From Vicinamibacteria bacterium (GTDB lineage Bacteria; Acidobacteriota; Vicinamibacteria; Fen-336): 64,000 nt of DNA. Of this stretch, positions 54,951-64,000 are shown one piece after another (within the stretch, counting starts at the first letter, position 1; each line of letters begins with the position of its first letter). Under the pieces are notes generated by a model that worked only from the letters and a program-made list of their open reading frames with translations, ran no database searches and was not told the origin of the DNA. The position numbers were made by a program, and so were the translations under genes. The stretch lies in NCBI GenBank assembly GCA_025994075.1, contig JAMQGV010000007.1, positions 1 to 64,000 on the forward strand, in the 5' to 3' direction.

Positions 54951-56350
54951 CGTTCGCCCGCTGGGCCTGCTGTCTCGCCGCACTCTCACTGCCGTTGCAG
55001 GCCGGGGAGAACTGGCCGCAGTTCCGCGGTCCGGGCCATGCCGGCGTCTCGACCGAGGCGGCGCTGCCCACGCGCTGGTCGCAGACCGAGAACGTGAAGT
55101 GGGTCGTCGACGTGCCGGGCAACGGCTGGTCGTCGCCGATCGTCTGGAAGGACACGATCTACCTCACGACGGCGATCAGCCCCGGTTCCTTCAAGGCGCC
55201 GTCGCCCGGCATCTACGGCAACGACTACATCGCCGAGCTGCGCGCCCAGGGGCTGCCGACGGAGGAGATCATCCGCCGCGTGCGGGCCCGCGACAACGAG
55301 GCCCCCGGCGAGGTCGGCGGCGACCTCGAGTGGCGGCTCTACGGCCTCGACGTCAGGACCGGCGCGGTGCGCTTCGCGCGCACGTTCCACAAGGGCCAGC
55401 CGTTCGGCGGCCGTCACCGCAAGAACACCTACGCCTCGGAGACGCCGGCCACCGACGGCGAGCGGATCTACGTCTACCTCGGCAACGTCGGCCTGTTCGC
55501 CTTCACGATGACGGGCGAGCCGGTGTGGTCGCACCCCGTCGAGCCGAAGCCGACCTACAACGACTTCGGCACCTCCAGCTCGCCGACAGTGCACGAGGGC
55601 CGCGTCTTCTACCTGCACGACAACCAGGAAGCGGGCTATTTCGCCGCGCTCGACGCGAAGACGGGCAAGGAGCTGTGGCGCACGCCGCGCGACTTCGCGG
55701 GCAAGCTGGTGCGCACGACGTTCACGACGCCGTTCGTGTGGAAGAACTCGCTGCGCACCGAGCTCGTCGCGCTCGGCCCGCAGACCGTGATCAGCTACGA
55801 CCTCGAGGGCAAGGAGCTGTGGCGCTTCGAGGGCGTCAGCATGGTCGGCGCGCCGACGCCGGTCGCCAGCGGCGATCGTCTCGTCGTCGGCTGCGGCTCG
55901 CCCTCCGAGCAGGTGCGGCCGCTGGTCGTGTTCAAGCCCGGCGCCAGCGGCAACGTGTCGCTGAAGGAAGGCGAGGAGCAGAACGCGTTCGCGCTGTGGC
56001 GCCAGTTCCGCGGCGGTCCCTACATCACCTCGCCGCTGGTCCACGACGGCCGCGTCTACGTGCTCTACGACCAGGGCTTCTTCGGCGCCTACGAGCTGGA
56101 GACCGGGAAGCAGCTCTACAAGGCCCGCTTCCCCGAGGGCGTGCCGACCTTCTCGGCCTCGCCGTGGGCCCACGGCGGCCTGATCTTCAACCTGGCCGAA
56201 GACGGCACGACCTACGTGGTCAAGGCCGGCGACGCCTTCGAGGTGGTGGCCGCCAACCCGCTGGGCGAGATGTCGCTCGCCACCCCGGCCCTCGCCCACG
56301 GCAGCCTCTTCCTCCGCACGGCGAGCAAGCTCTACCGCATCGGCGGCTGA
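54947..56350 (+). CDS. Exported PQQ-like beta-propeller protein (e)
   Basis: The 467-residue protein starts at the GTG overlapping osmC. It has a signal peptide (about 1-19, ending LPLQAG) and the N-terminal signature NWPQFRGPGHAG. It shares the longer insertions (LTTAISPGSFKAPSPG; RHRKNTYASETPATDGERIYVYLG) with the propeller protein at 45951, so the two are close paralogues. A HRKN/YASETP segment is shared by both. No haem motif. Confidence 0.88.
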   Translation: MTFARWACCLAALSLPLQAGENWPQFRGPGHAGVSTEAALPTRWSQTENVKWVVDVPGNGWSSPIVWKDTIYLTTAISPGSFKAPSPGIYGNDYIAELRAQGLPTEEIIRRVRARDNEAPGEVGGDLEWRLYGLDVRTGAVRFARTFHKGQPFGGRHRKNTYASETPATDGERIYVYLGNVGLFAFTMTGEPVWSHPVEPKPTYNDFGTSSSPTVHEGRVFYLHDNQEAGYFAALDAKTGKELWRTPRDFAGKLVRTTFTTPFVWKNSLRTELVALGPQTVISYDLEGKELWRFEGVSMVGAPTPVASGDRLVVGCGSPSEQVRPLVVFKPGASGNVSLKEGEEQNAFALWRQFRGGPYITSPLVHDGRVYVLYDQGFFGAYELETGKQLYKARFPEGVPTFSASPWAHGGLIFNLAEDGTTYVVKAGDAFEVVAANPLGEMSLATPALAHGSLFLRTASKLYRIGG

Positions 56351-56353
56351 GGC

Positions 56354-56809
56354 TTACTGCGGGCGGAAGCGGAGGACGAGGAAGGCGCCGGCGGCGGCCA
56401 GCAGCAGGCCGATGTAGAACAGCGGCTCCGGCGCCGTCTTCGGCTTGTGCAGGCCCATGCTGACCAGCGTGTTGACGACCGGCGCGCCGGCGAACACGAT
56501 CGGCGCGACGACCAGCGGCGTGCCGCCCGACTTCAGGGCCAGGATCACGCCCAGCGCGCCGATCGCGCCCAGCACGCCGCCCAGGAAGCCGAGGCTCAGG
56601 CCGCGCGTGCTCCACTCCCACGGCTCCATCTTGCCCGCCAGCAGCAGCACCAGCGGCACCAGCACCGCGGTCAGGCAGTAGGCCAGGCCGACCATCAGGA
56701 ACGCGCGCAGCGCGCCGCCCTTGAAGGCCATCTGCGCCGCGTGCATCGTCGGCACGTAGCAGCCCCAGGCCAGGAACGCCATCAACACGAACGCCATCCA
56801 CAGCTTCAT
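56354..56809 (-). CDS. Small polytopic membrane protein, DMT/EamA-like half transporter
   Basis: The 151-residue protein has about five hydrophobic segments and motifs (FLAWGCYVPTMHAAQMAF, GGTPLVVAPIVFAGAPVVNT) resembling one half of a drug/metabolite-type transporter. Such half-size proteins usually act as dimers. GAGG lies before the ATG. It is convergent with the propeller gene, three bases away. Its substrate is unknown. Confidence 0.75.
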   Translation of the reverse strand: MKLWMAFVLMAFLAWGCYVPTMHAAQMAFKGGALRAFLMVGLAYCLTAVLVPLVLLLAGKMEPWEWSTRGLSLGFLGGVLGAIGALGVILALKSGGTPLVVAPIVFAGAPVVNTLVSMGLHKPKTAPEPLFYIGLLLAAAGAFLVLRFRPQ

Positions 56810-56914
56810 GAGACCTCACTCTGGAGTCGCGGAGCCGCCCCTGGGGCGTCTCCGCGCTCCGCGGGGGCTACGTCGGACAGCGCACCCTCCTCCGCCCCCG
56901 CACCCCCAAAAGAA

Positions 56915-58531
56915 CTATCCCGGGAAATAGCGGGCAATCGTCGCTTCCGAGGGCTTCGGCGTCAACGCGGAGAAGAGCCACAGCAGCAGGCACGAGCCGA
57001 GCACCATCGGCACCACCGGCAGCAGGCCCAGGATCGAGGTGCCGCCGGCCGTGCGGGCCACGAGGTCGAGCTCGAACGCGCGCCAGACGACGACGGGCGG
57101 CCCGACCGGCGCCGGCACGACGCCCTGGAACACCGCAATGCCGAGCGTCGCGAGCCCCACCCACAGCGTCGCCGCCAGCGCGCCCCACTTGGTCGAGCCC
57201 TTCCAGAAGAAGGCCGCGAACATCAGCGGCGCCAGCGCGGCGAAGCCCGAGAACGCGTACTGCACGGCGAGGTCGAAGATCGAGGCCGGCACCGCCACCG
57301 CGATCGCGTAGGCGACGAGCGTCAGCGCCACGACGAACGCGCGCCCGGTCGCCACCTGCACCGCCTCCCCGAAGCGCTCCTTGCCCCCGTAGTGGGCGAA
57401 CACGTCTTCCGTGAACATCGTCGACAGCGCCAGGATCTGCGAGTCGGACGCCATCACCGCCGCCATGATCCCGGCCCCGAGCAGCCCCACGAGCCACACC
57501 GGCGCGGTGCGCTCCAGCATCACCAGCATCACGTCGTCGGCCTGCGCCCGCCGCTGCAGCTCGGCCCGCGCCTCCGGCGCGAGCGCGGCGCCGCCCTGTG
57601 CCAGCTCCGCCCGCGCCTGCAGCTTGTCGGCGATCCTGGGGTCGTCCGCGAAGCGGTGGGCCATCACGCCCAGCAGCACGCACGGCAGCCACAGCACCAG
57701 CAGGCACAGCGGGTAGAGCACGACCGTGCGCTTGAACTGCCGCATGTGGCGCGCGGTGAGGCAGAAGATCGCGATGTGGGGGAACGCGATCGAGCTGAGC
57801 GGGATCAGCGTGTAGGACAGGAAGTACAGCGGCGAGACGCGCTCGCGGGTCAGCAGCGGCGCGGTGCTCGGGTCGGCGAGCAGCGCCTCCATGCCCGCGG
57901 AGAAGCCGCCGACCCCGCGCGAGACGACCAGGATCGCCACCGCGCCGAAGAGCAGGAACATCGAGGTCTGCAGCGTGTTGACCCAGGCGGTGCCGCGCAT
58001 GCCGCCGAAGAACACGTAGCTCATCACCACCAGCGCGACGATCGCGCCACCGAGCCAGTAGGGCACCGCGCCGCCGGAGACCGCGGCGAGCGTCGCGCCG
58101 CCGCCCTTGACGCCGATGATGATGTAGGGCACCAGCAGCGCGGCCTGCACGACGAAGATCACGGTGCCGACGTGCGAGGTCTCCCAGCGGTCGCGGAAGA
58201 TCTGGACCGGCGTGATGAAGCCGTAGCGCTTGCCCACCGCCCAGATCCGGGTCCCGACCAGGAACAGCCCCAGCGGCACCACGAGAGCCGACGAACTCGC
58301 CATCAGCCCGTAGGTGACGATCCCGTTGCCGAAGGCATGGCCCGACGAGCCGAGGATCGCGAACGCCGTCATGTGGGTTCCGAACAGCGACAGCAGGAAC
58401 ACCGCGGGTCCCAGCGAGCGCCCGGCGAGGAAGAAGTCCTCGGCTTCGCCCGCGTGCGCGCGGCGGAACGCGAAGATGCCGATGTAGAGCACGACCCCGA
58501 GGTAGAGCAGGACGATCGCCGTGGGGATCAC
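56915..58531 (-). CDS. Sodium:solute symporter (SSS family)
   Basis: The 538-residue protein has 13 predicted helices and the SSS signatures [28 protein letters not shown] and [27 protein letters not shown], the latter being the sodium-site helix region. It starts at GTG 58531, overlapping the DUF3311 gene stop as GTGA; the open frame upstream of this has no homology. The solute cannot be predicted with confidence; pairing with DUF3311 is common for organic acid or proline-like symporters. Confidence 0.9.
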   Translation of the reverse strand: MIPTAIVLLYLGVVLYIGIFAFRRAHAGEAEDFFLAGRSLGPAVFLLSLFGTHMTAFAILGSSGHAFGNGIVTYGLMASSSALVVPLGLFLVGTRIWAVGKRYGFITPVQIFRDRWETSHVGTVIFVVQAALLVPYIIIGVKGGGATLAAVSGGAVPYWLGGAIVALVVMSYVFFGGMRGTAWVNTLQTSMFLLFGAVAILVVSRGVGGFSAGMEALLADPSTAPLLTRERVSPLYFLSYTLIPLSSIAFPHIAIFCLTARHMRQFKRTVVLYPLCLLVLWLPCVLLGVMAHRFADDPRIADKLQARAELAQGGAALAPEARAELQRRAQADDVMLVMLERTAPVWLVGLLGAGIMAAVMASDSQILALSTMFTEDVFAHYGGKERFGEAVQVATGRAFVVALTLVAYAIAVAVPASIFDLAVQYAFSGFAALAPLMFAAFFWKGSTKWGALAATLWVGLATLGIAVFQGVVPAPVGPPVVVWRAFELDLVARTAGGTSILGLLPVVPMVLGSCLLLWLFSALTPKPSEATIARYFPG

Positions 58532-58779
58532 GCCTCGTCCTCCGGGTGGCGCAGCGGCACCTGCTCCGCCTCGCGCTCCAGCGCGTGCGGCCACGCCAGC
58601 GTGCTCAGCAGCCACAGGGCCCCGGCTACCACGATCGTGTAGGCCGCGTGCCAGGCGAGGCCGGGCGGCAGGAAACCGAAGACCAGTGGCCGCGCGGAGC
58701 GCCACAGCCACACGTCCTGGTGCAGCGCGTAGAGGAGCACGAACAGCCCGACCAGCAGGGCGCGTTTCACGACCCGCAT
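58528..58779 (-). CDS. DUF3311-like small membrane partner of the symporter
   Basis: The 83-residue protein has two transmembrane helices (about 8-22 and 43-63) and a charged tail. Size, topology and overlap with an SSS symporter match the DUF3311 small subunit. ATG start; divergent from the propeller gene at 58906. Confidence 0.78.
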   Translation of the reverse strand: MRVVKRALLVGLFVLLYALHQDVWLWRSARPLVFGFLPPGLAWHAAYTIVVAGALWLLSTLAWPHALEREAEQVPLRHPEDEA

Positions 58780-58905
58780 CAGAAGCTGCGCGGCCCCGCG
58801 CCGTCAACCCCGCCGCGCTGTCAAACGTTGTCCGCGGGGCTGCGCGGCGCGGGCCCTTTGGCACAATGGCGGCTGACGCTCCCAAAACCGCATTCAAGGA
58901 GACGG

Positions 58906-60195
58906 ATGACCATGCGAACGACCGCACTGGGCCTCGCCGCCCTGCTTCTCGGCCTGGCCGCCCCGGCCAGCGCCCAGGCGCCCGCCTCGTGGCCCGGCTG
59001 GCGCGGCCCGCAGCGCGACGCGCAGTCGCCCGACAAGGGCCTGCTCGCGTCGTGGCCGGCCACCGGGCCGAAGCTGCTGTTCAAGGCGACCGGCCTCGGC
59101 ACCGGCTTCTCGTCGCTGGCGATCGCCGGTGGCCGCGTCTACACCATGGGCGACCTCGAAGGCAGCCAGCACGTGATCGCGCTCGACGCGAACGACGGCC
59201 GCAAGCTGTGGTCGAGCAAGGTGGGCCCGGCCTGGGTCGACGAGTTCCCGGGGCCGCGCGCGACGCCGAGCGTCGACGGCAACCTCGTGTTCGCGGTCGG
59301 CACCGAAGGCGACGCGGTCGCGCTCGACGCCGCCACCGGCAAGGAGGTCTGGCGCAGGAGCCTGCCGAAGGACTTCGGCGGCGTGATGATGTCGATGTGG
59401 AAGTTCTCCGAGTCGCCGCTCGTCGACGGCGACCGGCTGATCCTGACGCCGGGCGGCCCCGACGCGCTGATGGTCGCGCTCGACAAGAAGACCGGCAAGG
59501 AGATCTGGCGCACGTCGGCTCCGGACCTCGGCAGCGCAGGCCGGCCCGGCGCGGGTTACGCCGGCGCGGTGATCTCGAACGGCGCGGGCGTGAAGCAGTA
59601 CATCCAGCTCGTCGGCCGCGGCCTCGTCGGCGTGCGCGCGAGCGACGGCAAGCTGCTCTGGCACTACGGCCGTGTCGCCAACCAGGTCGCCAACATCTCG
59701 ACGCCGGTGGTCAAGGGCGACCTCGTGTTCGCCTCGACCGGCTACCAGACGGGCTCCGCGCTCCTGAAGCTCGTCAAGAGCGCGGCCGGTGTCGACGCCC
59801 AGGAGGTCTACTTCCTCGAGGCCCCCACGTTCCAGAACCACCACGGCGGCTTCGTCGTCGTCGGCGACACGATCTACGCGGGTCACGGCCACAACCGCGG
59901 CCACCCGATCGCGCTCGACTTCGCGACCGGCAAGGTGCTGTGGGGCGGCCCGTCGCTGCGCAACGCCGGCAGCGGCTCGGCTGCGGTGCACTACGCCGAC
60001 GGCCACCTCTACTTCCGCTACCAGAACGGCAAGATGGTGCTGATCGAGGCGACGCCCGCGGGCTACAAGGAGAAGGGCAGCTTCGACATTCCCGGCGTCG
60101 AGAAGCCGTCCTGGTCGCACCCGGTGGTGCTCGGCGGGCGGCTCTACGTCCGCGAGCAGGACGCGCTCTACGTCTACGACGTGAAGGCCTCCTAG
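58906..60195 (+). CDS. Exported PQQ-like beta-propeller protein (f)
   Basis: The 429-residue protein has a signal peptide ([19 protein letters not shown]) and N-terminal signature [13 protein letters not shown]. Propeller blades include [14 protein letters not shown] and [15 protein letters not shown] His-rich loop ([19 protein letters not shown]) stands out and could bind a metal. Two ATGs at 58906 and 58912 compete; AAGGAG at 58896-58901 is better placed for the second. The stop lies 11 bases from the convergent metalloprotein gene. Confidence 0.88.
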   Translation: MTMRTTALGLAALLLGLAAPASAQAPASWPGWRGPQRDAQSPDKGLLASWPATGPKLLFKATGLGTGFSSLAIAGGRVYTMGDLEGSQHVIALDANDGRKLWSSKVGPAWVDEFPGPRATPSVDGNLVFAVGTEGDAVALDAATGKEVWRRSLPKDFGGVMMSMWKFSESPLVDGDRLILTPGGPDALMVALDKKTGKEIWRTSAPDLGSAGRPGAGYAGAVISNGAGVKQYIQLVGRGLVGVRASDGKLLWHYGRVANQVANISTPVVKGDLVFASTGYQTGSALLKLVKSAAGVDAQEVYFLEAPTFQNHHGGFVVVGDTIYAGHGHNRGHPIALDFATGKVLWGGPSLRNAGSGSAAVHYADGHLYFRYQNGKMVLIEATPAGYKEKGSFDIPGVEKPSWSHPVVLGGRLYVREQDALYVYDVKAS

Positions 60196-60206
60196 GGGAG
60201 GACCCG

Positions 60207-61478
60207 TCAGCGGGCGCGGGCGGCGGCAGCCGCCTCCCGCGCCCGCGACAGCGCCAGCGGGGCGACGTTCGCCCCGCGCGCCGTCGCGCCGCACACCAGC
60301 AGCACAGCGGGCCCCGAGCGGAACGGCGCGCAGGTTCGCGGCACCATGAGCTCGCGGGTGAACTCCGCCGCCTCTTCTTCGGAGTCCCACACGGTTCCGA
60401 GCAGCGTGACCGGGCCGTCGGCGGTCTCGTACACCTGATACTGGTCGCCCGCCCAGCCGCGCGCCCCCTTCGTGGTCCACCGCTTCGGGTCCAGCGCCGC
60501 CGGCGACTGCGGGTCGATCGCGCCGCCCTTCGTGACCAGTGCAATCAGCAGCTCGCCGAGCCGGCCGTCGCCCAGCTTGCGTGCGCCGGGCCCGAGCGGC
60601 GCCACGAGGTCGCCGAGCTGGAGCGCCACCGGCTCCTCCGGTTGCTTCCAGTACTTCTCCGCGTGGATCACCTGCTCGGTGCTGCGCGGCGGGTTCTGGA
60701 ACGACGCGTCGACGTCCGCGACCGCGACCCCGCGCACGAGCGCCATCAGGTCGCCGCGCAGCAGGAACGCCTGGCCCAGCACGTAGGGTCCCATCAGGCT
60801 GCGCTGCAGCACCGCGGGCGCCGCGCGCAGCCGCGCGCCGCGCGCCGCCTCCGCGTTCACCATCTGCGCCATGTCGCCCGGGTTCATCCGCCCTGCCTTC
60901 AGCTCCTCGACCAGCCACGCGCTCATCACCAGCGAGCCCGAGCCTTCGACCACCGCTGCGTAGGCCGCCGAGGCGTCGTCGTCGTGGGCCAGCTTCGCGA
61001 CCATCGCGTCGAGGCCGAAGTGCTGGTCGTCGAGGGCGTGGGTCAGCTCGTGCACGATCACCGCCGGCAGCGAGGCCTCCGGCGCGTCCTCCATCAGGAA
61101 GAAGGTGTCGCGCTTGGGGTCGTAGAAGCCCGCCGCCTGCTCCTCGAGCAGGTCGAGCATCGTCGTCAGCAGGTCTGCGTCCGCCGCGAGCAGGCCCAGC
61201 GCGTGCAGCGCCGCGTTGTCGGTGGCGAGCTTGTGCTCCGGCAGCGCCTCCAGCAGCCGGGTCCGGAAGTGCTCGCGCGCCTCCGCGTCGCCGATCCGCC
61301 GCACGGCCACCGGGCGCAGGAACGCGCGCCCGCGCAGCCGTTCGACGTCCTTCGACAGCCGCGCCACCAGCGCGTCCATCTGGTCCTGGCTCGTGGCCTC
61401 GTGGCCCGCGGCGGGCGCCGCGAAGGCGAGGGTGGCGAGCACGGCGATCGTCGCCAGCGGGTGTCGGCGCAGGTTCAA
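60207..61478 (-). CDS. Exported HExxH zinc-metallopeptidase-like protein
   Basis: The protein has about 423 residues from the TTG at 61478, which has GGAGG five bases upstream. A signal peptide (LATIAVLATLAFAAPAAG) and the zinc motif VHELTHALDDQHFGLD are present. It resembles DUF4157-like or gluzincin-type families only through HExxH; the third ligand is not certain (a Glu in AVVEGSGS, about 30 residues later, is a candidate). A peptidase role is inference. Confidence 0.82.
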   Translation of the reverse strand: MNLRRHPLATIAVLATLAFAAPAAGHEATSQDQMDALVARLSKDVERLRGRAFLRPVAVRRIGDAEAREHFRTRLLEALPEHKLATDNAALHALGLLAADADLLTTMLDLLEEQAAGFYDPKRDTFFLMEDAPEASLPAVIVHELTHALDDQHFGLDAMVAKLAHDDDASAAYAAVVEGSGSLVMSAWLVEELKAGRMNPGDMAQMVNAEAARGARLRAAPAVLQRSLMGPYVLGQAFLLRGDLMALVRGVAVADVDASFQNPPRSTEQVIHAEKYWKQPEEPVALQLGDLVAPLGPGARKLGDGRLGELLIALVTKGGAIDPQSPAALDPKRWTTKGARGWAGDQYQVYETADGPVTLLGTVWDSEEEAAEFTRELMVPRTCAPFRSGPAVLLVCGATARGANVAPLALSRAREAAAAARAR

Positions 61479-61521
61479 GTGTTCCTCCGGTTTCCCGATC
61501 CTAGCGGCAGACGGGCCGTGT

Positions 61522-63030
61522 TCAGCGCGGCTGCAACTCGAGCGCGTGCAGCCTGAGCCCGGGGGCCGCGTGCACGACCACGGCGTTGTCGCCGCGCACC
61601 ACGCCCTCGAGCGCGACCTCGCACGGGGTTCGCGTCTCCACGCGGCACCCGCCCGCAGCGCGGCCTTCGACCTCGAACCGGACATCGGCCGGCGCCGGCG
61701 ACGACAGCGTCAACCGCACCGATCGCGGCGACCGATGGCCTGCGGGGATCGAGAGCTCGCCGCGCGCGGCGTCCATCACCGCCGGGCCCGGGTCGAGATA
61801 GGGGAACGAGCCCCAGCCTCCGCGCAGGAAGAAGCGCAGCGCGGCGCGCCGCGTCGCCCGCCCCGGCAGCTCGCGCTCCAGCTCGTAGCGCACGCTCTCG
61901 CCGCGATCGAGCGCGGCCGCCGCCCGCAGGCTCTCGCCGAACAGCGCGCGCACCACGGGGCCGTTGAAGCGCTCGGGCAGCGGTCCGCGCCGGTAGCCGT
62001 CGAGCGCCCACAGCGGTGCCGTGGCGACGAGCGCGGCGAGGGTCCAGCCCAGCCGGTTCCAGCCGCGGGCGAACGTGACCGGTGCCGGCGTGGTCCGCGG
62101 CCCCGGCCACAGTGCGAGCGCCAGCGGCAGCAGCAGCGGCAGCGCGTAGATCAGCAGCCGGTGCACGGTCTCGCCGAAGAACGGCAGCCGGCCTGGCCGC
62201 GGGTCGTACAGCCAGGCCGAGAACGGCAGCAACGTGTAGACGAGCGCGAGCGGCGCCCACGTCGTCCACAGCGCGCGGCCGCGGGCGGTGCAGGCGCCGA
62301 CGAGCGCCAGCGGCAGCACGCCGCCCAGCAGCAGCCCCGGGTCGAGCAGCCCTGGCCCCAGCCGCTCCCACAACACCGGCACCGCGCCGCCGCCCGGCAG
62401 CCCCCACACCGCGGCGAACTGCGGTGTCCAGGCGACCCGCAGCAGCGCGGTCATCAGGAGCGCGGGCGCCGACACCAGCGCCGCGTCCAGCAGCGCCCCG
62501 CGCCAGCCCCGCTCCTCCCGCCGCAGCAGGAACACGAGCGCCAGCAGCCCCAGCGCGATCTCCTTCGACAACGCAGCCAGCGCGGCGACGAGCGCCAGCA
62601 CACCGAGCGGCGCGCGGGCGGCGAGCGAGAGCAGGAACAGGATGCCGAGGCACGCGGTCAGCGGCTCGCACACGTATGGGTTGCGGATCGAGTAGGCGAC
62701 CGGGCCGGAAGCGGCGAACAGGGCGATGCCGCACAGTGCCGCGGCCTCGCCGTGCCCCAGCCGCCGCAGGAAGAAGTACAGGCCGAGCCCCGCCCCGCAC
62801 AGCGACAGCGCCATCAGCGCGGCGAAGCCCGAGCGCACGTCGGGCGCCAGCGAGACGAGCGCGGGCCCCAGCAGCCGGTAGCCCCAAGGCCGCGCGGTGA
62901 ACACGCCGGGCGCGTCGGCCGCCGCCGCGTACATCCACGAGTCGAGCGGCAGGTACTCGAGCGCGGTCCCCTCGAAGCGCAGGAGGACCGCGCCAGCGAC
63001 CAGAAGGACGGCGAGCAGCGGACCACGCAT
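61522..63030 (-). CDS. Polytopic membrane protein, GT-C-like
   Basis: The 502-residue protein has about 10-11 hydrophobic helices in the first 390 residues and a C-terminal periplasmic beta-rich domain of about 100 residues. An acidic loop near the N-terminus (LPLDSWMYAAAADAPG) resembles the first-loop Asp motif of GT-C glycosyltransferases, so a lipid-linked sugar transferase is possible but unproven. ATG start, no strong Shine-Dalgarno site. It lies between the propeller gene at 63103 and the metalloprotein gene. Confidence 0.72.
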   Translation of the reverse strand: MRGPLLAVLLVAGAVLLRFEGTALEYLPLDSWMYAAAADAPGVFTARPWGYRLLGPALVSLAPDVRSGFAALMALSLCGAGLGLYFFLRRLGHGEAAALCGIALFAASGPVAYSIRNPYVCEPLTACLGILFLLSLAARAPLGVLALVAALAALSKEIALGLLALVFLLRREERGWRGALLDAALVSAPALLMTALLRVAWTPQFAAVWGLPGGGAVPVLWERLGPGLLDPGLLLGGVLPLALVGACTARGRALWTTWAPLALVYTLLPFSAWLYDPRPGRLPFFGETVHRLLIYALPLLLPLALALWPGPRTTPAPVTFARGWNRLGWTLAALVATAPLWALDGYRRGPLPERFNGPVVRALFGESLRAAAALDRGESVRYELERELPGRATRRAALRFFLRGGWGSFPYLDPGPAVMDAARGELSIPAGHRSPRSVRLTLSSPAPADVRFEVEGRAAGGCRVETRTPCEVALEGVVRGDNAVVVHAAPGLRLHALELQPR

Positions 63031-63102
63031 CGAAGCGGAGCTTAGCCGCCCGCGGGCGAGGCGCGACGCCCCCGACCACGGCGTCGGTCCGCTGGCGACG
63101 CG

Positions 63103-64000
63103 CTAGCGCCTGCGGCGCTCGCCGATCGCGTGGAGGGCGGTGCCCGCGCGCAGGAAGAGCTGGCCCTCCGAGACCGCGATCGAGCCGAGCGTGAAGCCGG
63201 GCAGCGTGTTCTCCGCCAGCAGCTCGAACTTCGGGCCCGCGCGGTACACCGTCGTCACGCCGTCTTCGCTGGTCGCGTACACCTTGCCGTCGGCGACGAC
63301 CGGCGAAGCCGAGTAGGTGCCCACCTTCAGCCGCTGATCGGCGTAGAGCACCGCGCCCGTCTTCGCGTCGAGCGCCGAGGCGATGCCCTTGTCGTTCACC
63401 ACGTACAGGATCTCGCCGTCGGAGGCCGGCGTCGGCACGTCGGGCCCCGCGTCGTGGCTCCACGCCTTGTGCGAGGTCGTCACGTCGCCGCGACCGCCGG
63501 CGCGCAGCGCCAGCATCGGCCGCACCCGCGTCGGCGCGATCACCAGGTCGCCCAGCACCACGGGCGAGGCGACCACCCGGTAGAAGCCCTCGCGAGCCGG
63601 GTTGAGACCCGCGGCGCGCCACAGCTCCTTCCCGGTCGCGAGGTCGTGGCCGGTCACGTAGTCGGCGCCGCTGATGATCAGCTCGAGGCCCGCCTTCGTG
63701 CGCGCGATCGCGGGCGTCGTGTAGGCGTCGGGCGACTCCTTCGGCGCGTCGGTCGGCCGCTCCACGCGCCACACCGTCTTGCCGGTGGCGAGCTCGATCC
63801 GCGTCACGTACGACGGATCGTCGGTGTGCATCCCGTGCAGCACCTGCACGTAGAGGCTGCCGTCGTGCAGCAGCGGCGAGCTGGCGTAGCCCCACATCAG
63901 GCCGAACTTGCCGTGCTCCTTCTGGAAGTCGCGCGCCCACAGCTCCTTGCCCGCGAGGTCGAAGCCCTTGAGCACGCCGGTCCCGGTCAGCACCGCGACG
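63103..64000 (-). CDS. PQQ-like beta-propeller protein, C-terminal part (g, partial)
   Basis: The open frame runs off the right edge of the window; about 298 C-terminal residues are seen. Blade motifs include RIELATGKTVWRVERP, GHDLATGKELWRAAG and ALDAKTGAVLYADQR, and the protein ends in a short basic tail. The N-terminus and any signal peptide lie outside the window. It is the seventh propeller gene in 18 kb. Confidence 0.85.
   Translation of the reverse strand, partial: VAVLTGTGVLKGFDLAGKELWARDFQKEHGKFGLMWGYASSPLLHDGSLYVQVLHGMHTDDPSYVTRIELATGKTVWRVERPTDAPKESPDAYTTPAIARTKAGLELIISGADYVTGHDLATGKELWRAAGLNPAREGFYRVVASPVVLGDLVIAPTRVRPMLALRAGGRGDVTTSHKAWSHDAGPDVPTPASDGEILYVVNDKGIASALDAKTGAVLYADQRLKVGTYSASPVVADGKVYATSEDGVTTVYRAGPKFELLAENTLPGFTLGSIAVSEGQLFLRAGTALHAIGERRRR

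Overview
This is a very GC-rich (roughly 70 percent or more by eye) Gram-negative chromosome segment. It runs from the 3' end of a 23S rRNA gene to a truncated quinoprotein-type beta-propeller gene. The best guess for the host is a member of Acidobacteriota, for example a Thermoanaerobaculia-like lineage. The supporting features are an ADOP-type duplicated MacB/FtsX permease, TonB proteins with Gly-Gly-Val low-complexity spacers, many PQQ-like beta-propeller paralogues, a diverged MglA GTPase and a complete System I cytochrome c maturation operon. Myxococcota or another deep Gram-negative lineage cannot be excluded from this window alone. No tRNA, CRISPR array, phage or insertion sequence was seen.

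Layout. 1-700: end of an rrn operon (23S, 5S, terminator). 724-3028: a HEAT-repeat protein with a degenerate cyclophilin-like tail, then, on the minus strand, two tandem genes for 19- and 20-residue Lys/Ala peptides with Shine-Dalgarno sites and a factor-independent terminator. 3029-7212: tgt-yajC-secD-secF (tRNA modification and Sec translocation). 7309-14026: cell-envelope energisation, comprising a TonB-like protein, a membrane pyrophosphatase, and then tonB-exbB-exbD-exbD with a TPR lipoprotein behind a clear sigma70-type promoter. 14139-18818: (p)ppGpp synthetase/hydrolase, RidA, ribosomal protein L28 (minus strand), and an MglA GTPase fused to what looks like a histidine-kinase core lacking its phosphoacceptor His.

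18912-28299 (minus strand): a tightly coupled operon, read nuclease-ccmA-B-C-D-E-F-G-H-I-VKOR/DsbA, with most junctions overlapping by 1-4 bases. It makes c-type cytochromes and supplies periplasmic thiol oxidation and reduction. 28502-37580 (minus strand): an ADOP permease and an AddA/AddB helicase-nuclease pair. 37658-45940: a zinc-ribbon rhomboid protein, a HEAT/DUF349 protein, a YkgJ-type Cys-rich protein, and a TPR lipoprotein translationally coupled to a Ser/Thr kinase.

45951-64000 is dominated by exported PQQ-like beta-propeller proteins (seven genes). They are interleaved with a HupE/UreJ-like membrane protein, an iron alcohol dehydrogenase, an OsmC peroxide-type protein, a DMT-like half transporter, a sodium:solute symporter with its DUF3311 partner, a HExxH metalloprotein and a polytopic membrane protein. 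The overlapping adh-Tat-propeller and osmC-propeller gene pairs suggest a periplasmic redox module, but its substrate is unknown.

The most unusual items are the paired Lys/Ala micro-peptide genes (2448-2671), the MglA/pseudo-kinase fusion (17214-18818), the nuclease gene heading the ccm operon, and the propeller-gene island.
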